Assembly (NCBI RefSeq): GCF_050624435.1
Contig: NW_027458603.1
Location: 346,981-410,980, forward strand
Source of the DNA: Tenrec ecaudatus
Lineage: Eukaryota > Chordata > Mammalia > Afrosoricida > Tenrecidae
DNA: 64,000 nucleotides
Reading direction: 5' to 3'
The position numbers were made by a program, and so were the translations under genes. Under the pieces are notes generated by a model that did no database searches, was not told the origin of the DNA, and saw only the letters and a list, made by a program, of their open reading frames with translations. Of the stretch, positions 19,149-31,884 are shown piece by piece; the stretch's first letter is position 1, and the number at the start of each line of letters is the position of its first letter.

Positions 19149-19247
19149 GGTTGAGATATAAATATTAAAGTCATTGGGAGCATGAGAGATAGAAGAGATA
19201 TTACAATAATGCAGTCACACACATATCATGGTAGCATTGCTCACCTC
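19149..19247 (+). repeat. Repeat family C, right copy
   Basis: Direct copy of 12454-12558 with small indels: GGTTGAGATATAAATATTAA, AAGTCATTGGGAGCATGAGA, ATAATGCAGTCACACACA. Sequence after GCTCACCTC diverges between the two copies. Confidence 0.8.
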
Positions 19248-19667
19248 AGCCCCACTTGGTGGTCCACATGGAGAGAGGGGGAAGGGAAGGAGGACAAGGG
19301 GAATTGGAAACGGGAGGGTAAAGACATACATCACAGGAAGGACTTGGACTATGTTATACAGCGGTGAGAAGGGGTGGTCTAGGGGCATACATGCAATAGG
19401 AAGAGGAGGGATTGGGGGTATACAGGTGACAAAATGGGCGGATCCTACATTTAGAATGGCAGCTTAACTTTGACCTGTTTTCTGGATCTCCATATGAACC
19501 ATTATCAGTAGGGTGTGAACTCCACCTACTAGAACCAAGCTAATGGTTCCAAGTTTTAGAGAAAAGCAATCCATTGTCTCCACCAGCAGGGAGCAGAGAC
19601 TGCAGTCTGGCAGCATTGCCTTGAGGGACCTTGCAAGCATCTGGCCCACACACATTATCCCTCTAGT
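19248..19667. other. Non-coding, purine-rich stretch
   Basis: Contains a G/A-rich section (19270-19345, 19370-19440). No exon or named repeat recognised. Confidence 0.4.
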
Positions 19668-19833
19668 AGGAATCAACCCAGTTAACTTACATTGGGGCTT
19701 TTTATCTCCAGACTATATATTTTTATTGGAGTAGAAAGCCTCATCTTTCTTCCCTGGAGCTGGCTGGTGGTTTTGAAGAGTGAAACCTTGTGGTTAACCG
19801 CCCAACCCATAACCTTCTATGGCACTAGAGCTC
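19668..19833 (-). mobile_element. AfroSINE copy
   Basis: Reverse-complement copy with GGAGTAGAAAGCCTCATCTT, GCTGGCTGGTGGTTTTGAAG and GTGGTTAACCGCCC, ending GGCACTAGAGCTCC at the head. Confidence 0.75.
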
Positions 19834-19959
19834 CATGACTCTGAACTAGCAACGTAAAATGCTTTGCCCTCAGGCAGAGTTTGTTTGCTTCCACCCACTC
19901 CTCTGGCCAGCCTGGTGAGGAGTAGTCTAGCCCTCAAGAACTTGCCTGAGTATGCCCTT

Positions 19960-20326
19960 GATGGGAATTGGGGTACTGAGGTTGCACGTTCATGCCCTGA
20001 CCAAGATGGTTGGAGGGCCCTGAACCAGTCCTGTAAACTTTTCTAATCTGCAATAATGTATTTACTCCAATCATGGTCCCTTTCCCATTTCTGTAGTCAC
20101 ATTTCCAACTGTGATGGTCTGATCTGCTGGGAACTTGACTTTTAAAGGGGCTTCCTTTGTTTTCCATGTGACCGAGCTGTTGTGAATCCTTCAGTCCCCA
20201 TTATGGCCTCATGCTTACGGTCTCCCTCAACCAGATGATTTGTTTTTTCTGGACTTTGTCCCATTCAAGATTTAACAAGGGGGGGTCTCTGTAAATTATA
20301 TTTGAACTTCGAGTCTTCTCCCTGAT
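19960..20326 (-). repeat. Dispersed repeat family A across the unit 1/unit 2 numbering boundary
   Basis: Runs without interruption through 20036/20037, which shows that the numbering boundary is not a biological junction. Matches 10755-11060 (same strand) and 9180-9400 (opposite strand). Confidence 0.6.
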
Positions 20327-20623
20327 CTAAAACAATGCACACAAAAATATATACCAATTCGATCATTTCTACATGTACAATTTGCTAACATTCATTATAT
20401 TTCTGAAATTATGTAGCCATTCTCACTGTCCTTTTCCAATTCCAAATTTCCATCACACACATAAGCTCACTGCCCCTTAAACTTTTCACCTAACCTTCCA
20501 AGTTCCTGTGTCAATCTGATCACAGACAGATTATTCTTTAAAAGAGCACAATGTCTAAAGCAGATCTTCTTCACTGATTCAGCTTTTGGTTGGCTTTAAA
20601 AAGACTTTACAAAAATCAAATCT

Positions 20624-20806
20624 GCTGCTATCAAGTTAATGCTGACTCATAGTGAATACCCCCTATGGGCTTCTGAGACTGTAACTGTTTACAGGAGTAG
20701 AAAGGCCCACCTTTCTCCTGCAGAGCGGCTGGTAGTTTCAAACTGCTGAGCTTGTGGATCGCAGCCCAACATGAGTGCCCAGCAAAGAGCACCCAGAGAA
20801 ACTGAG
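20624..20806 (-). mobile_element. AfroSINE copy, unit 2
   Basis: Equivalent of 588-770; no difference seen. Confidence 0.8.
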
Positions 20807-21037
20807 CCCCACATCCTTAAGCCACATGAGCCATGGAGTCGGGCAGAGTTGAGATGCAGTCCTCCCCAAAGCCTTCAGAAACAACAAGAAGCCTTCAGAG
20901 ACATCAAGAAGGATCACTAACTCTTTTGGTAGCCAAAAGAACGATCAGCCCCATAGTCAAGAGGCAGGACAAGTATCAGTGGCTCTGGCCAGACTGGAGG
21001 GGCTCACTCAAGGCCATTCCAGGCCAGGGCCAGGTAC

Positions 21038-24000
21038 CTGTGTCTGGCTTCGAGTACTCCAGGCACAGAATCTCTGACTCATGGGCCTCCACCTTCAGCA
21101 TTTCACTCAGGAACTGCAATTCGTGGACCCTGCAAAATGAGAAGAGAGGAGAGGCCGTTCAGTGCCAGGCAGCGGGGGGAAAGAATCATCACCCACCCCC
21201 TTCCACCTTTTCCTCTCCATCAAGAGCTGTTTTACTTTACCTTTTGGGTTGAACCTTTAGAAAAATGAGTCAAGATATGTCACATTCAACTCTCTCACCT
21301 GGTCTCCCTTCGTATTAATGTTTTATGCACTACAGTACACAGTGATAAGGACCACGGAGGTCACACTGGTACAACATTATTAGACTTTATTTAAATGTCA
21401 CCAGCGGGGGTTGCTCTGAGTTGGAATCAACCCAATGCCAATGAGTTTGTTTGTTTATCCCACGAATGTACTTCTTCTGCTCCAGGATCCCAGGAGCCCC
21501 CACGGCACATGGGTGTCATCTGTCCCAGTCTAGAACGGCTTTCAGTCTTTGCTTGTCTTTCCTACCCTGACACCTGGGAGAGTGTGATAAGTTACTCTGG
21601 CAGGTGTACCTCAAATGAAGGTTGCCTGATGTTTCCTCATGACTATCCTAAGTTCCTTATACATTTGGGTCAAGAATACCAGACACAATGCTAGGAGGAG
21701 GCTGCATGGAAAAACAGAACTAAAAGAAACTTTCCATCAACGTTGGTTGTTGTTGTTCAACATTTTATTGGGAGTTCTTAAGAGTCATAACATTTTCTGG
21801 GAACATTTTGAAACCTCTCAGTGTACCCTCTCACCAGATTCATGCTGCTGCCACGGGATGTTAACCTTAATGACTTGGCTAAGGGTGGGTTTTGCCGTTT
21901 CTTCATTGTCAAGTTAGTATCTTTCCCTTGGAGATAATAAATTTTGTCCCCAACCCTTTTCAGCTAAACCCTCCTGAACCTCTGTCCTTGGGGGCCTAAA
22001 GTTCCCCCATCCTGTCCCCTGAAGGCAACGGCTTGTCCCATAGCAAGCAAGTCATAATGATTAGCTCTTGTCTTTAACAAGTAAAGGAATATACATTAAC
22101 CAAGCACCTAGTAAGTACTAGGCATTCTAAATCTCCCACTTACATTGTCTCCTGTTCGTAAAAATCAAATGCATCAGGTATGTCATTTCACAATTGCAGA
22201 AACTAAGGTTTGGTCAAGTTCAGGAACATGTCCAAAGAGGCCAAGCTAAGACTGCACAGGGGCATACTGAAAAACGTCTGAGATGAGTCAGCACTAAAAT
22301 CCCCTCCCATCCTCAGAGCCAATTAACAGATACGAAGGGACCCAGGGGCACAGCTTGGGGAGCAAGGGTGCTGGAGGAAACAAATTCCACACTTGAGGAA
22401 CCCCAGCTCCTAATGGTAGGCCAGGAAACACGGTCAGTCTCAGCAGACCTGGCCCACGTACCTCTACACTCCAGACGCAGGAGGAATGATACAGAGCTGA
22501 ATACACCTTGCCCACTTTCTTGGGGCCCTTCACACCCCAGACATAAGTACTATGGTCATTGTACACACAAGACAGCCACGGATTTGCAGGATCAAAGGTC
22601 AAGGTGATGGTGTCCCGATACTTCGCATTGGCCACTCCAGCGAAAAGGCGACTGAGGAAAGAGGGGGTCAGGGTGTCCAGGGCAGACAGGGCAAACTGGT
22701 GAGTTAGCGCTAATGAAAAGGGGCACTAAAGGGAGGAGCAGCAGGTTGGCCAGCAGTCACTGGAGAAAGAACGCGCAGCGGCTGGCCTGGCATTCCTTGC
22801 CATGGGGCTCTGCAAAAGAACACAAGCTATTTCATAGCCCCCAACATCAGGCGGGGACAGTGTGTGGCCGTGATGCAGCCAAGCAGATGTCAGGCCCTTC
22901 TAGACTCACGTCAGAGGAAAAGGAAGGGCACTGTGCAAACCAGTCATGGTCATATATCATTTCCTGCCATTTGCAGATTTAGCCCACTCCTTCCCTGAAT
23001 GAGAAATTAATATACCCAACTGCAGAACTGCCCCGCTTCCTGACAGCACTGAAACCAGAGCAAAACTTCACTTCCTGCAATCACCCAACCCAAGGCCCGA
23101 GGCTACAATAAGACCCTCCTACCTTAGCTGCTACCCAGGACCACCCTGAGGGAGAAAGGCCTGCTCCGTCAGGTTTCCAGCCTCTCTCAGAAACCCTAAG
23201 GAACTGCCCGTCTGTCCTAGCTGTGGTGTTTACAGGACAATGCATTACCACACTGCAGACTCAGATTACCACGGTTGCCCACAGTGAGCAACAAATGCTA
23301 AAAGACCCACCTGTGCTTGACTGCAAGGGTCTTCCCAGAGGTCTATGTGTGCCCTCCTCTCCTTGCAGCATGCCAGGGACGGCCTGGCACAGAGTGGGGC
23401 TCTGACAGGACTCAGGGGCCCACCCACACCGCTCACCTGGCCTCTGTGATGCTGGCAATGTCTGTCCCCAGGGCATGGGGCCGGGGCAGCGTGCTGAGGA
23501 AGTGCAGGTTGAAGGGGTTGAAAAGGCACACGGTGCCGTCAGCACAGCCGCAGAAGATGTAGTCCTGGCTCACCGAGATGCAGTGGGCCACTGTGGTCTG
23601 TGAGCACAGAAGCCACAGTCAGCAAGGGCGTCTGTCCACTCCTTCACCGGACACCTCAACAGCCATGAGCCAAGAGGCAAGGACAAGCGCAAGGCAGGCC
23701 AGCTGCCCTGGGCAGAGCCCCTCAATGCCCCTCCCTCTAACAGCAGCTGGCCAGAGGGCCCACAGCCCCGTGCAATTAGGGGGAAGGAGTCAGCAAGCCT
23801 TCCTTATAAGGCACCTGAGGTTTGGGCAAAGACACACCCAGAAAAGGCCGGCCCAGAGAAAGGCAGCAGAGGCAGCGGACAGGGCCAGCACACTTACTGT
23901 GATGCTGTCTGTGTGCTGAGCAGAAGAGGAAAGCAGAGGAAGAGGCAGAGACAGAGAGGGCGAGCAAGCAGAGAGGTTCCCAAACACCTTCCTCCGCCTG

Positions 24001-25053
24001 GGGCCTCCCCCAGCGTGCATGCAGACTCAGGTGCCCTGGAGCCCGGAGGTGACAGACGGGAGGGTGCCGACAAAGCATTCACTTACACTCAGCTCCACCC
24101 ACTTGTCCAACAGTCTCCGGGTCACTGAACTCGCACAGCTGCCCTGAGGATGTGATACAGAAGGTGCTGTCAGTCTTCTTCCCGCGGCCACAGGCTACAT
24201 CAGTGAACAGGTTGTTCCGCAGGTTCCCCCAGCAGCCCGGAGCGGCCCAGCAGGGGTACAGTGGCATTCACCTGTGGAGACCCACCACAGGTGCCACCCA
24301 CACACCCTGCAGGCTACCCCCTGGAAAGCAGGCCCTGGGGAGGGAGGGAGAAGGCTTCCCTTGCATATTGACATAGCACCTGGCCCAGCTGAGACTTCCA
24401 AGGGGCTTTTGAGCATGCAGAAGGGGGCGCAGGTGGAACATATCTGGGCAGACCCCACCCTAGTGGCTACTTGCTGCCTCACCTTTGAGGTCTTGCTGTC
24501 ATCGAGGTACCAGAACTTGATGTGCCGGTTGCCTGCAGTGACAAAGTAGCTGCAGTCCTCAGAGAAGGATACTGCTGTCACCTGACTGGACACCTTGTTG
24601 GAAGCCACTACAATGTTTTTCTGGAGAGAAAGTCAAGGGAAATCAAGACTCTGCTTCTAGGAGCTGAGGGAAAAGAAACTTACACACTGAAGGTTAGACA
24701 AGCTGTGAACTTGACCTCTCCTTCTGCCCCTTCTTCAGCATCCTAGATACCCAGTTGCTCCTTTCTGCTCAGAGTTCTCTAGAAAGGGACTGAGGCCAGC
24801 AGGCGGAAGTAAAGGCCACCGGTCAGCAGTTTCTTGGCTCCCCTCCCGGCCCCGCCTGTCCTGAGGCCAGCAGCCCACTCACCTTCCAGGCCCAGACATT
24901 GACGATCATGTCATGCTGGTAGCCCACTGAGACAATGTACTTGGCACTGGATGAGAAGGCCACACATGCCATGCCATACTTATGCTCCTGAAGCTCCGCC
25001 ACCAGGCTGCGCTCCGACACGTCCCATACCCGCACAGCAGGCATGTGTCCACT
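21038..25053 (-). pseudogene. MAPKBP1: MAPKBP1-like partial duplicated pseudogene, unit 2
   Basis: Exons at 24883-25053, 24483-24620, 24087-24271 (carries the same two 1-base insertions), 23437-23597, 22462-22651 and 21038-21129. The translated exons are identical to those of unit 1 and the splice borders are unchanged. The only difference seen in the span is intronic (A at 22022). Identity with a frame-broken sequence means the similarity reflects recency or conversion, not selection on the protein. Confidence 0.85.
21404..21457 (+). mobile_element. AfroSINE tail fragment, unit 2
   Basis: Equivalent of 1368-1421. Confidence 0.65.
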
Positions 25054-25221
25054 CTGCAGGGACCGAAGACCCCGAAGTAAAGGCCAGAGGCTATCAAAAG
25101 AGATAGTGTCTGGGGTCTTAAAGGCTTGAAGGTGAGCAAACGGCCATCTGGCTCAGAAGCAAAAAAGCCCACATGGAATAAGCACACCAGCCTGTGCGAT
25201 CACAAGGTGCCAAAGGGACCA

Positions 25222-25238
25222 GGTATAAGGCATTATGC

Positions 25239-25313
<75 letters not shown>

Positions 25314-25327
25314 TATAAGGCATTATG
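25222..25327. repeat. (AT)n between 16-bp direct repeats, unit 2
   Basis: Flanking GGTATAAGGCATTATG at 25222-25237 and 25312-25327. The tract 25242-25311 is 70 bp and is interrupted by TTT at 25269-25271, unlike the pure tract in unit 1. Confidence 0.95.
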
Positions 25328-25399
25328 TGGGGTCCCGTGGTGCTGACCCACACGGCGTCACCGTGAGTTGGAATGGACTCCTTAGAAACGGGTTTAGTA

Positions 25400-25568
25400 A
25401 GCAGCACAAAGAGGAAACTCCTTGGTGAACTGGAGGACACGGTAGCTGAAACCATGGGCTCCAACATACTACCCCTGAGGCTGGCAAAGGACCGGGCAGT
25501 GCTGCCTTGTGTTGCAAAGAAGGTCCCTGTGATGTCAGAATGACTGGACAGCACTAACAACAACAAAG
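25400..25568 (+). mobile_element. RTE-type LINE 3' end fragment, unit 2
   Basis: Equivalent of 5400-5568. A private T at 25383 lies just upstream. Confidence 0.6.
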
Positions 25569-25765
25569 GATGTCAGGCCCCTTCACTTCCCCAGACCACT
25601 GACCAGGTTCAAAGACCCGCATGCGAGTATAGTTTCACAGTTAGACGTGTTTAGAAAAAATAATGTTTGCAAAAGTAAAATCTTGGTTTACATTTTACAG
25701 AGCATGCACAATTAGTAGAACTCTTAAGGTCCACCGGAACCTGTTTAGGGTCCCCTCCACTTGCT

Positions 25766-25935
25766 CACCACCGATAAGTCGATTCTGACTCATATTGATC
25801 CTACAGGAGAGGTTAAAATTTCCCCTGTGGGTATTTCTGAAACTGTAGCTCCTTATGGGAATAGAAAGCCTCCTCTTTCTCTGCAGCTGGTGGGTTCAAA
25901 CTGCCAACCTTGTCTTTAGCAGCTCAGGACTGACT
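25766..25935 (-). mobile_element. AfroSINE copy, unit 2
   Basis: Equivalent of 5766-5935. The base at 25748, just before it, is G as in unit 3 (A in unit 1). Confidence 0.75.
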
Positions 25936-25961
25936 TGTATCTCTATGAAACCAAAATCTAC

Positions 25962-26153
25962 CTCACTGCCAGGGAGGTGATGCTGACTCATAGTGACCCT
26001 ATGAGGCAGAGTAGATCTGTCCCTGTGAGTTTCTGAGACTGTAACTCTTTATAGGAGTAGACAGACTCTTCTTCCCACGGAGTGGCTGGTGGTTTCAAAG
26101 TGCTGACTTTGGTGTTAGCAGCCCAACATGCAAACACTATGCCACCAAAGCTA
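25962..26153 (-). mobile_element. AfroSINE copy, unit 2
   Basis: Equivalent of 5962-6153. Confidence 0.8.
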
Positions 26154-26311
26154 CTTTTGTACCCCTATAAGTAGATAAATATTTCTCTTATATCTGTGTT
26201 TCAACCAAAGGCATGGCTATAAAGGAAAAAAGGCCATGAGTGTCAAGAATGATTTGAAAATGTGGAGTTCTTTTGGGAAAGGATATATATATACTTGTGT
26301 AAATAAATAGA

Positions 26312-26507
26312 ATTCTGACGGCAAGAGTGGTCAGGAGTTGGACTGTTAATCTCAAGGTCAGCAGTTTGAATGACCAACCGCTCCTCTGGAGAAAGAGGAG
26401 ATTTTCTACTCCTCTAAAGAATCACAGTCTCAGAAACCCACGGGGGCCATTTTACTCAGTCCCATGGGCCTGTGAGTTGGAATGGACTTGATGGCAGTGA
26501 GGGCATG
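26312..26507 (+). mobile_element. AfroSINE copy, unit 2
   Basis: Equivalent of 6312-6507. Confidence 0.8.
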
Positions 26508-27148
26508 TAAATATGCAAACACCCACCTCGGACTTAGGATTTGACCTGCTCCCTCAGCCCCGTGAGCATCTGCAGCCATGGACTTGGCCTTCTGTGAAGA
26601 ACCCATTAGTGCACCACCACAAAGAGAATGAGTTTCCTCTGTGTCAGTCCATTACCCTGCCAACGTTCAGGATGGAGCCAACACCCTTGGTCTCCCAGAG
26701 AAATTGGCTCAACATACCCCTGGTGTGGTTGCATGACATAGGACACTCATGCAATGCACTGCATGTGCTCTATTTAATGCACTATCACCAACAAGTCTAC
26801 ATGGGTGGTAACTCTGAAAACCTTGCCCAAACAGCTGGCTTCACCAAAGTATATGGAGTCATGTGGAGTCGTCGACCAGTTCGACTCTGCACTGGCTGTA
26901 CGTTGGCATTGCCAAGGGGGCTTTCTCACTGACCGTGACCTGAATCCTGCTTCCACTAAGTCTTGCTTCATTGGTCTGGGATGGCGCCAGGCCAATGGGA
27001 GGCTTGAAAGCTCCTAAGGGATTCCAAAGTATGACCAAGGGTGAACACTACTGCTTTTGGCCATCACATCCGGGAAGGCCCTTGGGACTTTGCCACTCAA
27101 AGTATGATAGGTCAAGGAACCAGCAACATCAGCATTAGCTTCTCCCAT

Positions 27149-27332
27149 GCTAAGGCCATCGAGTTGATGCTGACTCATAGTGACCCTACAGGACAGGGTA
27201 GAACTGCCCTTGTGGGTTTCCCAGACTGTCACTCTTGCCCGGAGTCTACAGCCTCATATTTCTCCCAAGGAGTGGCTGGTGGTTTAGGACTACTGTCCTT
27301 GTGGTTAACAGCCCAAGAGTACCAGGGCCTCT
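27149..27332 (-). mobile_element. AfroSINE copy, unit 2
   Basis: Equivalent of 7149-7332. Confidence 0.85.
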
Positions 27333-27997
27333 AGAACTGCTGGATCCTAGACCCCCCACCCTGAACCCACAAAATCAGAATCTGCCCCCCAGCCCGATTT
27401 CCAGGAACCTGGGTAAGTGCATGCATGTGAAAGTTTAAGAAATACTTCCTTAGAAACCATTACTTTCCAGAACAAACTCCTCCTGCCAGAGGTGCATAAA
27501 TGGAAGCCCATTAGGCCATGCTCGCCTAGAAGCAATTTGAGGTCTCAGTGCTCCTATATCCTGGCTGTCATCCAGATTTCCTTATTCTCACCTGGACTGT
27601 TGTCACTGCAGCAGGTATTGGTGAGTCCTCAGCACGAACAGCCCCAAATTAGGTCTAGAGACACAGCTCCCATTTCAGAGTAGTACAATCCACAGTTTAC
27701 TGTAGAGTTTCTGGCTTTTACTGGCTTGGGGTAGGGTCTAGTGGGAAATGCATCTTAGCAAGAGCCATTATGTATTCTGGATGTGCACAATGAGTTTGTC
27801 TTGAGGCATATTTATGTCTGATGTTGTTATGTATTCTCTTTCTATCCCATGCAACGTTATTTTTTTTGAAAATTTATATTTGCTTTTAATTACCCAGACA
27901 TATAAGTGATTTATAGCTAGGTCTGATCGATTGGAATCAGATGACCACGCCTGGATTAACCATGGGTCCTGGTGACCATTAGGCACTTCTTTCCATA

Positions 27998-29108
27998 GTC
28001 CAAGTGCCCGTTAGTTAACCTAGATAGTCAAAGTGCCTGCTAGGTAACCTAAATAGTCCAAGTGCCCGCTAGGGAACCTACATAGTCCAAGTGCCCGCTA
28101 GGGAACCTAGATAGTCCAATTGCCCGTTAGCTAACCTAGATAGTCAAAGTGTCCGCTAGTTAACCTACATAGTCCAAGTGCCCGCTAGGTAACCGATATA
28201 GTCCAAATGCCCGCTAGGGACCCTAATAGTCCAAGTGCCCGCTAGTTAACCTAGATAGTCCAAGAGCTCGCTAGTTAACCTACATAGTCCAAATGCCCGC
28301 TAGGTAACCTAGACAGTTCAAGTGACCACTAGGTTACCTACATAGTCCAAGTGCCCGATAGGGAATCTACATAGTCCAAGTGCCCGCTAGTTAACATAGA
28401 TAGTCCAAGTACCCGCTAGGAAACGTACATAGTCCAAGTGCCTGCTAGGTAACCTAGATAGTCCAAGTGCCCGCTAGTTAACCTACATAGTCCAAGTGCC
28501 TGCTAAGGTAACCTAGATAGTCCAAGTGCCCAATAGTAAACCTACATAGTCCAAGTTCCCCCTAGGTAACCTAGATAGTCCCAAGGCCCGCTAGGTAACC
28601 TACATTGTCCTAGTGCCCCTTAGTTAACCTACATTCTCCAAGTGAACGATAGGGAACCTACATAGTCCAAGTGTCCGCTAGGTAACCTACATAGTCCAAA
28701 GCCCGCTAGTTAACCTACATAGTCCAAGTGCCCGTTAGGTAACCCAGATAGTCCTAATGCCCGCTAGGGAACCCACATAGTCCAAGTGCCCGCTAGGGAA
28801 CTTACATAGTCCAAGGGCCCGCTAGGGAACCTACATAGTCCAAGTGCCCGTTAGTTAACCTAGATAGCCCAAGTGCCGGCTAGGTAACCTAGATAGTCCA
28901 ACAGCCCGGTAGGTAGCCAACATACTCCAAGTAACCGCTAGGTAACGTAGATAGTTCAAGTGCTAGCTAGGTAACCTAGATAGTCAAAGTGCCCGCTAGA
29001 TAACCTACAAAGTCTAATTGCCCGCTAGGTAATCTATATAGTCCAAATTCCCGCTAGGGAGCCTACATAATCCAAATGCCCGCTAGGTAACCTAGATAGT
29101 CCAAGGGC
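27998..29108. repeat. 29-bp minisatellite, unit 2
   Basis: Same length and monomer order as in unit 1. One difference seen: CCTAGATAG at 28107 onward (G at 28110) where units 1 and 3 have CCTACATAG. Confidence 0.95.
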
Positions 29109-29179
29109 CAACACATGCCATCGAGATGAGGGGAGGGAAACTATTAGCAAGAGGTCTTATTGATATGTAAGGGTTATCT

Positions 29180-29400
29180 GAGATTCACAGACTTGAAAGG
29201 ACATGGCGGCAGATCCCAACATCACAGTTCCAGGTGGGACTACAGAAGCAAGAATAGGACAAGGATTGGGACCTGTGTTAAACAGGACAGTTTACAAGAG
29301 TGGTCCAGGGCCAAACAACCAAGGCTTTGGGGGCATGACTCATGACCGTGCAGCCCAGAATGGCAGCCTCGATTCAAGGATACACTTAGGCAAGTCTCTA
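29180..29400 (+). repeat. Dispersed repeat family A, forward copy, unit 2
   Basis: Equivalent of 9180-9400. Confidence 0.6.
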
Positions 29401-29738
29401 AGCCCCACCATGGGCTGCCTAAGGGGTAATCCACTTTCCAATGCCCTCTGCCTGGTGGCAAGAGTGTTCACATCCCTGGTCAATGGTCTGAAGGAATTCA
29501 CTGGAAGCTTAATCCACGTGGGGACTGTGCAAATAGAATTTTGGCTTTCACTGTTATCCACATACTTCTGAAAATTGTGAATTCTCAGAATTTCAGTTGA
29601 AAGGTAGGCTTGATGATCTGCTTCTGAGGGGTCACTATGGTGCACACAGCAGGTCACTGTGCATGCGCACCGGAATCAGTTCAACAGCAGCCAACAGCAT
29701 TCTCCCTTATGTTGCTTGATGTTTGTTTTATGCCCACA

Positions 29739-29742
<4 letters not shown>

Positions 29743-29833
<91 letters not shown>
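29743..29833. repeat. (CT)n(CA)n microsatellite, unit 2
   Basis: Same 91-bp length as in unit 1. Confidence 0.95.
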
Positions 29834-29835
<2 letters not shown>

Positions 29836-29836
29836 G

Positions 29837-29904
29837 TATTTCAAAAAGTCCCTGAAAAATTCCATTCTCTTTTGATTCCTTGTTCCACTAACTTTTGGGA
29901 GCCT
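29837..29904. mobile_element. Small inverted-repeat element, unit 2
   Basis: Equivalent of 9837-9904. Confidence 0.5.
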
Positions 29905-29924
29905 GCTTGTGTGCATATATGACA

Positions 29925-30678
29925 CCATTTGTTTGCTGAAAGTGAGGAGGAATTGAACCACTTGCTGAAGATCAAGGATTGCAGCCTTCAATATGGGTTA
30001 CAATTCAATATAAGGAAGACCAAAATCCCCAAAACTGGACCAATAGGTGATAAACAGAGAAAAGGGCTTCAGTTGTCAAGGATTTTGTCTTGCTTAGATC
30101 CACTATCAATGTTCATAGAAACAGCAGTCAGGAGATCAAAAGATGTATTGTAATGGGTAAATCTGCTGCAGAAAACCTCTTTATAGTGTTGAAGAACAAT
30201 GATGTTACTCTGAGGACTAAGGTGCACATGACCTAAGCCATGCTATTTTCCATTGCATCATATGCATGTGAAAGTTAGACACTGAATAAGGAAGGCTGTA
30301 GAAGAACAGATGCATCGAATTGTGGTCCACCAGAAGACTACTGACAGTACCATGGACTGCTGAAGGACTGACCAATCTGTATCAGAAGAAATAAGGCCAG
30401 AGTACTGCTTAGAGGCAAGGATGGCAAGACGCCATCTTACATACTTTGGACATGTTGTCAGGAGAGACCAGTCCCTGGAGAAGGACATCCTATTTGGTAC
30501 AGTGGAGAAGCCATGAAACAGAGGAGGTCCTCGAAGAAGTGGATGGACTCAGTGGCTTCATCGGTGGTTCAGGCACAGGAACAATTGTGAGGATGGTGCA
30601 CGACCCTACAGTGTTTCATTCGGTTGTATGTGAGGTCACGACGAGTCCAAGTGTCCTCAATGGCACGCAACAACAACT
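29925..30678 (+). mobile_element. RTE-type LINE remnant, unit 2
   Basis: Equivalent of 9925-10678. A at 30404 is shared with unit 3 (G in unit 1). Confidence 0.75.
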
Positions 30679-30754
30679 AGCCAGAGCAGAGAGGAGCAAT
30701 CTGCCCTCTGGGACTTCCCTGGGAAGGTCCTCAATGGAAATTGGGAAAGTCTAA

Positions 30755-31060
30755 GACCCTATGGTCATGAGTTATAGTGGTCGGAAGGCCCCAGAACAAA
30801 TCCAGTAAGCCTTTCTAATCTGTGATCGTCTCCATGTCTCCATAATGGCCCCATTCTCACTTATGTAGTCCTGCCTGAGAGAGTGATGAATTGCTCTGCC
30901 TCCAATCACATTTTTGTGGCAGATTTCATCCATTTCTATAATTAGCGACATGGCCACACAACCTTTGGACCCCATTATGGCCTCATGCTTATGGTCTCCT
31001 TCATCTAAATCATTTCTCCTACTTTTGTCTTTCTTCATTAATTGAATATCTGAGATACAT
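30755..31060 (-). repeat. Dispersed repeat family A, reverse copy, unit 2
   Basis: Equivalent of 10755-11060, with A at 30961 where unit 1 has G. Confidence 0.6.
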
Positions 31061-31596
31061 ATGGAAGGGGCATTATCTCTACAATAAGAGAAAGGGATGA
31101 GGTGGTGGTGGTATGGAGTGGGGTGGCACACCATCTCAGAGAATGAGAATAGCTGTTTCAATGGTTCCCACTGCAGTGTGGAAACTGCAGGTACACTAAA
31201 AGAGGACAGCAATGACAGCATTAAGGTCTTAGAGCTTAAGGACTCCCTCCCTCCTTAGGCCTCTCTTTCAACTATAAAATGTAGCTCTAAAATGCAGAGC
31301 TTCTCGGACACAGCTTGGAGGAAGCCTGTGGATCCAGGAAAGCCCCAATCTCAGCAGAACCAATTTGGCAATCCACAGGTCTGATTTTTGACCAGTCAGC
31401 TCACTTGGTCTAGCTCACTTGGTCTAGATCACTCAATTATGTTCACATAAACTACAACAAACAGGTTCACACTGTCACCACATTTTCTATATAAGAAAAC
31501 TGGAACAGAAATAAGCTGCCAAATTACTTGGCTTCTTATAAAAGAAATAGCCAAGTGAATGTTTGGGAAAACAACAGCTCCCGCTATGTGGCACAG

Positions 31597-31813
31597 GGAG
31601 CCCTGGTGGCATAGTGGTTTTCACTTGGGCTGCTACCCACATAGTTCAAAACCACCACCCGCTCTGAGAGAGAAACGTTAGGGCTTTCTACCCCTGTAAA
31701 GAGTTGCAGTCTCAGAAACTCACAGGGGCTGCTCTACCCTGTCCAATAGGGTTGCTGAAAGTCAGGGTTGCTGTGAGTCACAAAAGATGCAATGGCAGTG
31801 AGTTTTCAGTTTG
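31597..31813 (+). mobile_element. AfroSINE, near full length, unit 2
   Basis: Equivalent of 11597-11813. Confidence 0.88.
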
Positions 31814-31884
31814 ATTATTAAGCAAAATTATCAAATTCTGAAACTATTGTTTCTCAATCTATCCTCCATCAAGATCTACCTAAA

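Noticed and set aside
20036..20037. Unit boundary as a true duplication junction
   Set aside because: A dispersed repeat runs through it unbroken. The boundary is set only by where the window starts; the real junction cannot be found without a flanking single-copy edge.
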